Part shown: piece by piece, positions 1 to 7,563 of the stretch
Layout: the number at the start of each line of letters is the position of its first letter
How positions within the stretch are numbered: position 1 is the stretch's first letter
From: MFD00082-c5 sp963697995
Lineage (GTDB): Bacteria > Chlamydiota > Chlamydiia > Chlamydiales > JAJFMB01
Assembly: GCA_963697995.1 (NCBI GenBank)
Contig: OY969110.1
Coordinates: 434,001 to 498,000 of the forward strand
Direction: 5' to 3'
Length of the DNA: 64,000 bases
Position numbers and translations under genes: made by a program
The notes under the pieces: model-generated
Database searches by the model: none
Told to the model about the DNA's origin: nothing
What the model saw: only the letters and a program-made list of their open reading frames with translations

Positions 1-1
1 A

Positions 2-331
2 GCTATTATAAAAAGACATATAAAAGAGGGAGCCCCGATAAAAGATAAATTAGCCCTTCAAACACTCAAACAATTCTCCCACCTGGACATCAAGTATTTA
101 AAAGAAACCTCTTTCATTACAGAAGAGCATATTAAAAGTTGTTTAAAAACGCGCCTTTTAGTCTCTAACATGGATTTGTCATTGCAAGTGATTGGCTACT
201 TAGGATTAAGCATCGGAAAACTCTACCCAAACAGCTTAGCTCAAGCCTCGTTTAACTTTGGAATATCTCTTCTCTACAACATCAAATACTACGTTGAGAG
301 AAGGCAAACTGCAGCACAAGAATACTCTTAG
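2..331 (+). CDS. 3' end of unidentified protein (partial)
   Basis: An open frame enters from the left edge of the window and runs 109 codons to a TAG at 329-331, so only the C-terminal part is visible. The protein reads as a soluble, Lys/Leu-rich helical segment (LALQTLKQFSHLDIKYL near the start, LYNIKYYVERRQTAAQEYS at the end). I do not recognise the family. Its stop codon overlaps, in the convergent orientation, the stop of mnmA (TAA on the other strand at 328-330), so the two genes end on the same four bases and no terminator fits between them. Confidence 0.6.
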   Translation, partial: AIIKRHIKEGAPIKDKLALQTLKQFSHLDIKYLKETSFITEEHIKSCLKTRLLVSNMDLSLQVIGYLGLSIGKLYPNSLAQASFNFGISLLYNIKYYVERRQTAAQEYS

Positions 332-1410
332 AACTTATTAAAACCGAGGGGCTCTGCATGTTGGAAGGCTTTCTCGATAAAGGCCCCACCAAGACAAACC
401 TCCCCGTCGTAAAACACGATCGATTGCCTCTCTGTCACAGCTCTCTGAGGTTCATCAAAGGTCACAAAAAGGCGCCCATCCTCCATTTTATCAACTAAGC
501 AGGCTCTATCCTCTTGCCTGTAGCGCACTTTAGCTGTGCACCTGAAAGGAAAAGTTAGCATCTCAGTGACAAAAGTTGCCTCAGTCGCAAGTAGCGCCTC
601 AGAGTAAAGAGCCTCGTGATCATCCCCTTGAGCGACAAAAACTACGTTATCTCTGACATCCTTGCGAACAACAAACCACGCTTCACCAGGCCCCCCAATC
701 CCCAAACCTCTTCTCTGCCCCAAGGTATAGTAGGCAGCTCCATCGTGCTTGCCTACAACTTTCCCCTCTAAAGTTTTAAAAACACCTGGTTTGTAGGGGA
801 TATAATTTGAAACAAACTCTTTAAAATTCCGCTTACCAATAAAACAGATCCCCACACTGTCTTTTTTGTCAGACGTGACCAATCCAAGCTCCCTTGCAAT
901 CCGACGCACCTCAGGCTTTGGTAAATCACCCACCGGAAACAACACTTTTTCCAAAATCTCTTTCTTCAAAGTGTATAAAAAATAGCTCTGATCTTTGTTG
1001 CCATCTAAACCGCGAAGGAGCGAATAATCCTTCCCAACTCTTGCATAGTGACCAGTTGCTAAATAATCTCCCCCGATTTCAAGCGCTTTTTGCAAAAGCA
1101 CCTTAAATTTAATCTCTTTATTGCACAAGATATCGGGGTTTGGCGTAAACCCTTGGGATAATTCATCGATAAAATGGCAGAAAACAGAATCCCAGTACTC
1201 TTTGGAGAAATTGACTGAATAGTGAGGGATTTTAAGTATATCGCAAACACTGACCACATCCTCGTAGTCAGTTACCGCAGGGCACCCCTCCTCTTCCCAG
1301 TTTTTCATGAAGAGACCTATGACATTATACCCTTGCTCTTTAAGAAGGTAAGCGGCAACGGAAGAATCGACGCCGCCAGACATCCCAACAACGACCGTTT
1401 TAGAGGACAA
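328..1410 (-). CDS. mnmA: tRNA-specific 2-thiouridylase MnmA
   Basis: MnmA activates the C2 of uridine 34 in Lys, Glu and Gln tRNAs with ATP and transfers sulfur to it. The 360-residue length is normal for the family. The PP-loop motif GMSGGVDSS lies at residues 9-17. The two catalytic cysteines are visible: Cys96 in NPDILCN and Cys189 in the GICFIG motif. The tRNA-binding region and the C-terminal beta-barrel follow. The start overlaps the end of the upstream symporter gene by 11 bp, suggesting co-transcription. In C. trachomatis the orthologue sits near lplA and gcvH, genes that are also present in this window but about 18 kb away. Confidence 0.97.
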   Translation of the reverse strand: MSSKTVVVGMSGGVDSSVAAYLLKEQGYNVIGLFMKNWEEEGCPAVTDYEDVVSVCDILKIPHYSVNFSKEYWDSVFCHFIDELSQGFTPNPDILCNKEIKFKVLLQKALEIGGDYLATGHYARVGKDYSLLRGLDGNKDQSYFLYTLKKEILEKVLFPVGDLPKPEVRRIARELGLVTSDKKDSVGICFIGKRNFKEFVSNYIPYKPGVFKTLEGKVVGKHDGAAYYTLGQRRGLGIGGPGEAWFVVRKDVRDNVVFVAQGDDHEALYSEALLATEATFVTEMLTFPFRCTAKVRYRQEDRACLVDKMEDGRLFVTFDEPQRAVTERQSIVFYDGEVCLGGAFIEKAFQHAEPLGFNKF

Positions 1411-2641
1411 CTTCTACCGCCTCGTCCCCTTTTTTCCCAGCAATCAGCACGCTTGCCGTGCTGTTGCCGTAAATATTTACGGTGGAGCGAAACATATCGG
1501 CAAATCGCTCAACGGCTAAAACAAGCGCGATCCCCTCTTGAGGAAGATCCATAATTTGAAGCACTAGCATCGTCGATATCAAACAAGAGGAGGGCACACC
1601 TGCCGTTCCAGCAGAGGTCAAAACGGCAAGAATCACAATCGCTGCATGGGAGGCAAATCCCAAAGGAATAGCAAACACATTGGCAATGAAGAAGGCTGTG
1701 ACACAAGCGTAAAGAGCCGTTCCACACATGCTCAAAGTGCCCCCAAGAGGCAAAGTAAACTGCGAAATTTTAGCCACTTCTCCCCCCTTCTCCTTAAAGC
1801 ACTCCATAGCTATCGGAATACTTACAGCAGAAGAGCTGGTCGAAAAAGCTGTCAAAAGAGCAGGACTTAAAAGGCGAAGATGCTGCAGTGGCGACATCCC
1901 CCTTGCAAGAAGAAAAAGGGACAACACCCCAAACATAAATGTCAAAAGAGCGGCAATCACTACCATAAGGAAGAAAAGAGAGGAGGAAAGCGCTTCAAAT
2001 CCCGTTACAGAAATCACGTAAGCTACGCTCCCAAAAACACCCAATGGCAAAAAAGCCATCACAAAATGGGTGATTTTAAGCATAACGTCAAAAATTCCTT
2101 GAAAAAAGGTGAGAACGACCTGTTTTTTCCCCTCTTCGAGCTGCCCTAAAAAATAACCAAAAAGAAGAGAAAAGATGATTAAACCAGGCATTTCGCCCTT
2201 AGCGGCAGCCTGTATAATATTTGAAGGGAAAAAACTATAGAGAAACGGTAAAAAGCCCCCTTTACCCCCGGCCACCTGAGAGGCGCCCTCCATTCCTTGA
2301 AAAGTTAGGCCCACTCCAGGACTTAACAGCTGAACAAAGGCGTAACCCACGAGAGCTGAAGTCAAACTCAAACCAAAAAAAGTCAAAAGAGTCTTTAATC
2401 CAAGAGATTCAAAAACCCCCTTGTTACTTCCTCCCCCCATCCGGGCCGCTCCCAAAATTAGAGAAGAAACAACTAAAGGAAGAACGACAAGTTTTAGGGC
2501 ATTTAGGAAAAGTTGCCCAATCGTCTGATAAACAAGAGGCGCTGAAATGCCAAAAAAAGAAGTATCAGGCTCAGTAAAAGCTCCAGCCAAAAAGGCTACT
2601 CCAAGAGAGAGACAAACTTTTAAAAGGACTGAATTTTTCAC
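1400..2641 (-). CDS. Sodium/proton:dicarboxylate (glutamate) symporter family protein
   Basis: A 413-residue integral membrane protein of the DAACS family (GltP/DctA/GltT), which couples uptake of glutamate, aspartate or C4-dicarboxylates to Na+ or H+. Family landmarks are visible: the serine-rich reentrant hairpin FSTSSSAVSIPIAM, the motif TLPLGGTLSMCGTALY, the second hairpin SAGTAGVPSSCLISTM, and TVNIYGNSTASVLIAGK, which matches the C-terminal substrate-binding helix. The start is GTG at 2641, supported by GAGG at 2647-2650 with five bases between. The exact substrate cannot be read from the sequence. For an obligate intracellular bacterium this would import host amino acids or dicarboxylates for the TCA cycle. 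Confidence 0.9.
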   Translation of the reverse strand: MKNSVLLKVCLSLGVAFLAGAFTEPDTSFFGISAPLVYQTIGQLFLNALKLVVLPLVVSSLILGAARMGGGSNKGVFESLGLKTLLTFFGLSLTSALVGYAFVQLLSPGVGLTFQGMEGASQVAGGKGGFLPFLYSFFPSNIIQAAAKGEMPGLIIFSLLFGYFLGQLEEGKKQVVLTFFQGIFDVMLKITHFVMAFLPLGVFGSVAYVISVTGFEALSSSLFFLMVVIAALLTFMFGVLSLFLLARGMSPLQHLRLLSPALLTAFSTSSSAVSIPIAMECFKEKGGEVAKISQFTLPLGGTLSMCGTALYACVTAFFIANVFAIPLGFASHAAIVILAVLTSAGTAGVPSSCLISTMLVLQIMDLPQEGIALVLAVERFADMFRSTVNIYGNSTASVLIAGKKGDEAVEVVL

Positions 2642-2793
2642 AAAAACCTCATTGATAAAGGAGTCTCATTCTACCCTAATAACACTTATTTTGCAATAAA
2701 AACCTTAAAAAGGGTTGATGCCACCAACTATTTTCTATGAACTACCCTCAGCTTCAAAAACATAATAAATTTAGATTTAATATAATTATTCTT

Positions 2794-3711
2794 TTAAATA
2801 AAGGCCATTGCGTTATTAAAAAAGGGGCTTAAATCGTTAAATACTTTTGGGTAACAGGAGGAGTTGCCAAGAGAGTCAAAAAAAGACCATTCGCGAAGGA
2901 CTGGTAAATCGTCTTCATAGAAAAAATCGGCTCCAAAACAGAGTTGTTTTTCTCCTCCAAGCTTCTTAGCGTAAGCGATATGATCAAAAATAGCGGTATA
3001 CTTTTCACCAATAAAGCGTCCGACAAAATTTAACCCCACAACGCCGCCCCTACGAAAAATCTCTTTTGCAAGGCAGTCGGGTAAATTCCTCGGAACGGGA
3101 CAGACACTCCTAAAATTAGAGTGGCTCGCCATAACCCTTAATGGCAGTCTTTTTTTATCGATCTCTTCAAAAATTTCCTCCACAAGAGGATCTGATGCGT
3201 GACTCAAATCGACAACGATTCCCCTTTCAGCCATATACTCAAGAAGCTCTTTTCCATCGCTTTTTAGCCCCACATTTGTCAAAGCGCCACCTCCAAACCT
3301 ATTTTCAGAGTTCCAGGTAAGGCTTAAATAAAAAGGCTTCGGAAATTCGTTGAGTTTTTTAAGCTGCTCTTTTAAGGAATCGGTCTCAGAACAAAAGCTA
3401 GAGGCGTTTTCAACAGCGATTGCAATCCCAATTTTATCTTGTTGAATGGCCTCTTCAACCCCCTTTTTGTTTTTCACAAAATGGTAGTGGTCAGGATATT
3501 TTTCACAAAGCGTTGTAAAAATCTTTGCTTGTTTAAATCCCATTTTAGACGAATCTGGCGTCGTTTCTGTAAAGATGGGAAGAAGCTGAAAACAGACACC
3601 TCCTGAGCGCATTTGGGGAATTGAGCATCTCGAATCAGAATCAAAAGGGGTGCGCCCCTCAGTTGCTAAATAGAGAAGCAAATCACAGTGAAAATCGATC
3701 ACTTTCAACAT
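2794..3711 (-). CDS. Membrane dipeptidase, peptidase family M19
   Basis: A zinc-dependent dipeptidase related to renal dipeptidase, 305 residues. The metal-binding FHCD (HxD type) lies at residues 7-10, followed by GIVVDLSHASD and MASHSNFRSV, then PRNLPD, all in the family order; FGADFFY replaces the usual GSDFDG near the C-terminus. Bacterial members cleave dipeptides including some with D-residues, so a role in peptide or peptidoglycan-peptide turnover next to murA is plausible but inferred. The start overlaps the end of murA by seven bases, consistent with a murA-dipeptidase transcription unit. No signal peptide is visible. Confidence 0.88.
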   Translation of the reverse strand: MLKVIDFHCDLLLYLATEGRTPFDSDSRCSIPQMRSGGVCFQLLPIFTETTPDSSKMGFKQAKIFTTLCEKYPDHYHFVKNKKGVEEAIQQDKIGIAIAVENASSFCSETDSLKEQLKKLNEFPKPFYLSLTWNSENRFGGGALTNVGLKSDGKELLEYMAERGIVVDLSHASDPLVEEIFEEIDKKRLPLRVMASHSNFRSVCPVPRNLPDCLAKEIFRRGGVVGLNFVGRFIGEKYTAIFDHIAYAKKLGGEKQLCFGADFFYEDDLPVLREWSFFDSLGNSSCYPKVFNDLSPFFNNAMAFI

Positions 3712-5072
3712 GATGTGCTCAAGACCCTATGAGCCAAAGCTTCCCTAATCGTAGTTCTTTCAGCCGTAACACCTAATTGTTGGAGTTTGCCGACCAAATT
3801 CTCATACCCTCGATCCAAAAAGTTAAGCCCCGAAATCTCACTTGTCCCTTCAGCCACTAAAGCTGCCATCACATACGCAAAACCGGCTCTTAAGTCGGGA
3901 ATTTTAATCGCTTTGGCTTCTAATGGGGTAGGCCCTTTCACAATCAGGCTATGGTGATACCCTCTGGCAGCAAACCTGCACCCTTTCCCCCCAAGACACT
4001 GGGTAAACAAGGTAATATCGGCCCCCATCTCTCTTAAAGTGTCGGTGTAGCCAAACCGATTTTCGTAAACGGTTTCATGAACGACTGAGGAGCCTTGTGC
4101 TTGTGTCAAAAGAACAACAAAAGGTTGTTGCCAATCGGTCATAAATCCGGGATGCACGTCTGTTTCTAGATGAATTCCCCCATTGAGAGCTCCGTCGTAG
4201 AAAAATTCGATCCCATTCTCTCTTACCTTAAACTGCCCTCCAATTTCTCGAATCCGGTTTAAGAAAGTGATCATATTAAGGTGCTCGGCATTCTCGATGA
4301 AAACGCGCCCTTTGGTACAAATGGCCGCCATCGCCCAGGAAGCCACTTCAATCCGATCGGGAATCACTTTGTGTTCCACCTCGTAAAATTCGCGCGTTCC
4401 TACAATCCGAATAGTTCTGTCCACATCTAAAGTGATATGAGCGCCAAGTTTTTGCAAAAAGAGGATCAACTCGACAATCTCTGGCTCAATCGCTGCATTT
4501 CTAATCTCTGTTGTTCCTTGAGCTCTAATACTTGCCAAAATAGTGTTTTCGGTAGCTCCTACAGAAGGGTAGGGAAAAGTAATCACAGTTCCAGTTAATC
4601 CCTGATGCGCATGCGCAAAATAGGCCCCCTCTTTTCTCATAATGCGAAACTCAATGGTCGCTCCCAAGGCCCTTAGAGCCTCAATGTGAAAGTCGACGCT
4701 TCTTTTACCTAAATTGCACCCACCAACTGTTGGAACGATAATCTCCTCGTCGGTGCGGCTCAAAAGGGCTCCCAGCATGAGTATGGGGATCCTATTAGCC
4801 CCTGAAAAGCGTTGTGGAACATAGGTCGTCTTAAGCGTTGGCGTGACGACATGCATCGTTTGAAGGGTTCTGTCCCACTGAACCTGCATACCGATCTCCT
4901 GACAGAGAGCCACTGTGACTTCGACATCACCTATGTTTGGCACGTTTGAGAAAGTGCATGGACGATCTGAAATAAGAGAGGCTATGAGAAGCTTTGTCAT
5001 CGCATTTTTGGCGCCCGCTGCCTTAATTTGCCCCTTAAGAGGCACACCTCCAGTCACTTTTAGTAAATCCAT
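3705..5072 (-). CDS. murA: UDP-N-acetylglucosamine 1-carboxyvinyltransferase
   Basis: MurA transfers enolpyruvate from PEP to UDP-GlcNAc, the first committed step of peptidoglycan synthesis. The protein has the EPSP-synthase-like double-domain fold: GQIKAAGAKNAMTKLL near the N-terminus (Lys/Asn of the active site), the mobile loop VGGCNLGKRSVDFH around residue 119, DVHPGFMTDWQQPF, and LRAGFAYVMAALVAEG near the C-terminus. At 455 residues it is about 30 longer than E. coli MurA. The loop carries a cysteine (Cys119) at the position attacked by fosfomycin; C. trachomatis MurA has Asp there. The downstream M19 dipeptidase overlaps the 3' end by 7 bp. Confidence 0.93.
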   Translation of the reverse strand: MDLLKVTGGVPLKGQIKAAGAKNAMTKLLIASLISDRPCTFSNVPNIGDVEVTVALCQEIGMQVQWDRTLQTMHVVTPTLKTTYVPQRFSGANRIPILMLGALLSRTDEEIIVPTVGGCNLGKRSVDFHIEALRALGATIEFRIMRKEGAYFAHAHQGLTGTVITFPYPSVGATENTILASIRAQGTTEIRNAAIEPEIVELILFLQKLGAHITLDVDRTIRIVGTREFYEVEHKVIPDRIEVASWAMAAICTKGRVFIENAEHLNMITFLNRIREIGGQFKVRENGIEFFYDGALNGGIHLETDVHPGFMTDWQQPFVVLLTQAQGSSVVHETVYENRFGYTDTLREMGADITLFTQCLGGKGCRFAARGYHHSLIVKGPTPLEAKAIKIPDLRAGFAYVMAALVAEGTSEISGLNFLDRGYENLVGKLQQLGVTAERTTIREALAHRVLSTSC

Positions 5073-5187
5073 CTGATCTCTCCTTCACAAACACTTCAGA
5101 GAGTACTTGAAGAGGGTATTATGAGTCCAGTAACACCCTTGATTTTTTACCCTTAAGCGCTCATCCCTCTTTTCCATTTTTTAAATG

Positions 5188-5466
5188 AGTCGACCCTGAA
5201 AAAGTCCTCTCCATAAAAAGTCGGCCCTTTTGACAAAAAATGCGTTTTACTCCTCACCAAACCCGCAATTGGGGGGGGAGCGTCGTTCACCGCTTTTTTT
5301 GTTACAAAAGGATCACTTTTTATTGGGAGAGTGCGTGTTCCATTCGCAAAATTTTGGCAGCTTTTCTCATTGCCATGTAAGTAAACCTTGCAAAATAGGC
5401 TATGTCTCTCTTCCTCGTTAACTGCAAATTTTTCTCAAGGAGCCCCTTACTTTTTCAGGACCGACT
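5188..5466. repeat. MITE-like element, copy 1
   Basis: A 279-bp copy of the element seen seven times in this window. It opens with AGTCGACCCTGAAAAAGT and ends with ACTTTTTCAGGACCGACT reading in from the other side, i.e. imperfect terminal inverted repeats of about 18 bp. Inside is a conserved series of blocks (TTTTGACAAAAAATGCG, a palindrome around CCTCACCAAACC, CACCGCTTTTTTTGTT, GGATCACTTTTT, AACTGCAAATTTTTC). No transposase is encoded. The flanking four bases (AATG and AGAC) do not match, so this copy may be older. Confidence 0.85.
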
Positions 5467-5604
5467 AGACAATTTTAAACATTGGGATGGCATTCCCAAC
5501 TTTTTAAATCAGCTATCAAAAAAGTTAAAGTCGAGTCTCTGCACTCAGCGGTAAAAATATTTTAAAATCTTAGGGGAAATTCGGATTTCTTGCCATCGAT
5601 GACC

Positions 5605-5645
5605 TTAAAAAGAGGAGCGGGGCTTAAAAATCCCCTTGCAGCTCC
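5605..5645 (-). terminator. Probable rho-independent terminator after ndk
   Basis: Read on the minus strand just beyond the ndk stop, the sequence forms a two-part stem (GGAG/CTCC outer and GGGG/CCCC inner around ATTTTTAAG) followed by TCTTTTT. Position and U-rich tail fit an intrinsic terminator. Confidence 0.55.
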
Positions 5646-5646
5646 A

Positions 5647-6117
5647 CTAATTCAATAAGTCTTGTTCGTTAAAGAAAAATTTAATCTCTCTTAAAGCGCT
5701 TGTTGCACTATCTGATCCATGAACCGCGTTTTGTTGACGGCTTGTGCCAAATTTTGCACGGATCGTGTTCGGCAAAGCCTCTTTTGGATCAGTTGGCCCC
5801 ATCACTTGCCGATTTTTTGAGACGGCCCCATCACCTTGAAGTACCAAGGCAATCGAGGGACCGCTACTCATATAACTTGTCAAATCGTTGTAGAAGGGGC
5901 GACTTTGATGTTCGATATAAAACTGTTGAACCTGTTCCTTTGTTGGAAAAATCATCTTTAATCCAACGACCTTAAGACCTGCCGCTTCATAAAAAGAGAT
6001 AATCTCTCCAATGTGATTTGAGGCAACAGCTTCAGGCTTAATCAAAGCAAGCGTTCTTTCGGTGGGATTTGCAAAAAGAAAAAGAGGAAGAAAACTTAGT
6101 ATTAACAAACGAAACAT
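5647..6117 (-). CDS. ndk: Nucleoside diphosphate kinase with an N-terminal signal peptide
   Basis: The kinase body is canonical: RTLALIKPEAV at residues 21-31, SRPFY at 72-76, GPTDP at 107-111, TIRAKFG at 118-124 and the phosphohistidine motif NAVHGSDS with His133. It transfers the gamma phosphate between nucleoside triphosphates and diphosphates. What is odd is the front: the frame begins MFRLLILSFLPLFLFA then NPTERT, a compact hydrophobic segment ending in a plausible signal peptidase I site (after Ala16). A well-spaced GGAG with TTCTC before the ATG supports this start, and no alternative Met/Val/Leu start lies just before the kinase domain. This predicts export to the periplasm or beyond, whereas family members are normally cytosolic. 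Confidence 0.92.
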   Translation of the reverse strand: MFRLLILSFLPLFLFANPTERTLALIKPEAVASNHIGEIISFYEAAGLKVVGLKMIFPTKEQVQQFYIEHQSRPFYNDLTSYMSSGPSIALVLQGDGAVSKNRQVMGPTDPKEALPNTIRAKFGTSRQQNAVHGSDSATSALREIKFFFNEQDLLN

Positions 6118-6145
6118 GAGAACTCCATTTTACTACGACCTATTT

Positions 6146-6355
6146 AGTCGGCCCTTAAAAAAGTCCCCTCCAATAAAAAAGGCCCCTTTTGACAAAAAAT
6201 GCGTTTTATTCCCCACCAAACCTTAAGAAGGGGGGTGAAGCGTCGTTCACCGCTTTTTTTTTTGCAAAAGGATCACTTTTTCTTAGGAGAGTGCGTGTTC
6301 CATTCGCGAAATTTGCAGTTTTTCTCAAGGAACCCTTACTTTTTCAGGGCCGACT
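6146..6355. repeat. MITE-like element, copy 2 (internal deletion)
   Basis: A 210-bp copy with ends AGTCGGCCCTTAAAAAAGT and ACTTTTTCAGGGCCGACT. Compared with the full-length copies it lacks the block containing the CTCATTGCCATATAATTA and GTTAACTGC segments. Flanks are ATTT on the left and AGTT on the right, a 3 of 4 match. It fills most of the gap between ndk and the methyltransferase gene. Confidence 0.85.
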
Positions 6356-6429
6356 AGTTAAAACAGAATCGTAGCACATTATCCTATTTTTATCCATTTA
6401 AGAAAAAAAATTTATATTGCTTATACTTA

Positions 6430-7035
6430 ATGTCTGATGGTATTATCTTTCTTATGAATTATCAAATTGATTGGGAAGAGCAGTGGCGCCTTCATGCCCC
6501 GGGTTTTAAAAAAGGGTTTCTACCTTTAAAATTGGGAAAAAAAACGATATTAATGAAGCCAGGTCCTGGGTTTGGCGATATGTCTCACCCAACGACCCGT
6601 CTTGTTTTAAAATTGATGAAAAAGCACTGCTTTAACAAAAGAGTTCTCGATATCGGCTGTGGAAGTGGGATTCTTTCCTTAGCTGCAAAAGCTTTGGACG
6701 CCCAATCTGTCTTCGGAATCGATATCGATCAAATGGCGATCGCTCACGCAAGGGAAAATGCCGCCTTAAATCAGCTTAAGATCACTTTTCAAGAGCCTCA
6801 CGAGTACTTAGAAAAAACAAAACCCCTCGTCTTGATCAACATGATTTTTTCGGAGCAAAAAATCGCCCTTCAAGCTTTACCCCATTTAGAGCCCTCTGAA
6901 TGGATAGCCTCGGGAATTCTAAAAAGTGAAAGAAACACCTATTTAGAGTTTTTATCCTCAAAATCGCTTAAAGTCGTCGAAGAGGCAAAAGAGGGGGAAT
7001 GGATCGCTTTTAGGGCTTTAACGACGATTAGCTAA
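6430..7035 (+). CDS. PrmA-like (ribosomal protein L11) methyltransferase, short form
   Basis: A SAM-dependent methyltransferase of about 200 residues. It carries WEEQWRLHAPGF, LMKPGPGFGDMSHPTT (matching the PrmA signature LDPGLAFGTGTHPTT) and the SAM loop VLDIGCGSGILSLAAKA, then VFGIDIDQMAIAHA. PrmA proteins are usually near 290 residues because of an N-terminal substrate-recognition domain, which is missing here, so L11 as substrate is uncertain. The usual NIL-type motif after the SAM fold is replaced by INMIFSEQ. A second ATG at 6454 (MNYQIDW) is an equally plausible start, since neither has a clear Shine-Dalgarno sequence. The last 18 bp overlap the convergent repeat-protein gene. Confidence 0.75.
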   Translation: MSDGIIFLMNYQIDWEEQWRLHAPGFKKGFLPLKLGKKTILMKPGPGFGDMSHPTTRLVLKLMKKHCFNKRVLDIGCGSGILSLAAKALDAQSVFGIDIDQMAIAHARENAALNQLKITFQEPHEYLEKTKPLVLINMIFSEQKIALQALPHLEPSEWIASGILKSERNTYLEFLSSKSLKVVEEAKEGEWIAFRALTTIS

Positions 7036-7503
7036 TCGTCTATCCTCTAATTGTTTTTGGTAGCGCCGATCCTCATCTCGTTTATTCTGAAGTTGTTGCT
7101 GATAAGCTCTATCTGATGCCGCTTTATCGTCTAAAGCCTTCTGCTGACGTTGTTTTTCATAAAGCTGATCGGAAACGGCCTTGTTTTCTTGTTGCTTTTC
7201 ATAGGCTTGATCGGAAACGGCCTTGTTTTCAAGCTGCTTTTCATAAGCTTGATCGGAAACGGCCTTGTTTTCAAGCTGCTTTTCATAAGCTTGATCGGAA
7301 ACGGCCTTGTTTTCAAGCTGCTTATCTAAAACTCTTTTCTCTTCTCTTTGCTTTTCAAGCAATGCATTTTCTACCCGTTTGTCCTGGCTCTGCCCCTCTA
7401 AAATATGTTCCTCTACCCATTGTTTCTCAAGTTGCTCAGCATCAGTTGCATTAGCTAAAAGAGATCCAAAAACTCCAGAGAAAAACAATATAAAATATTT
7501 CAT
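7018..7503 (-). CDS. Exported coiled-coil protein with 14-residue tandem repeats
   Basis: I do not recognise a named family. The start at 7503 is preferred over one 12 codons upstream because GAGGTG lies three bases before it and the protein then begins with a signal peptide, MKYFILFFSGVFGSLLANA. The remaining ~140 residues are extremely charged and Gln-rich and contain four 14-residue units of the type YEKQLENKAVSDQA (about residues 60-115), followed by degenerate units and an Arg-rich tail. This predicts one long periplasmic or secreted alpha helix or coiled coil. The 3' end overlaps the convergent methyltransferase gene by 18 bp. Confidence 0.75.
   Translation of the reverse strand: MKYFILFFSGVFGSLLANATDAEQLEKQWVEEHILEGQSQDKRVENALLEKQREEKRVLDKQLENKAVSDQAYEKQLENKAVSDQAYEKQLENKAVSDQAYEKQQENKAVSDQLYEKQRQQKALDDKAASDRAYQQQLQNKRDEDRRYQKQLEDRRLANRR
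7158..7325. repeat. 42-bp in-gene tandem repeat, four units
   Basis: Units start at 7158, 7200, 7242 and 7284, each 42 bp (14 codons) and each containing GATCGGAAACGGCCTTGTTTTC. The middle units are almost identical at DNA level, so slippage could change the repeat number without altering the frame. Confidence 0.9.
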
Positions 7504-7563
7504 AATCACCTCTATCTTTTTTTTAAAATTTGAGCCCATTCAAATCAAGAAAAATATAGAGTT

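Noticed and set aside
7116..7454. Repetitive plus-strand frame (112 residues) opposite the coiled-coil gene
   Set aside because: A 42-bp repeat is open in several frames; only the minus frame has a signal peptide and a ribosome site.
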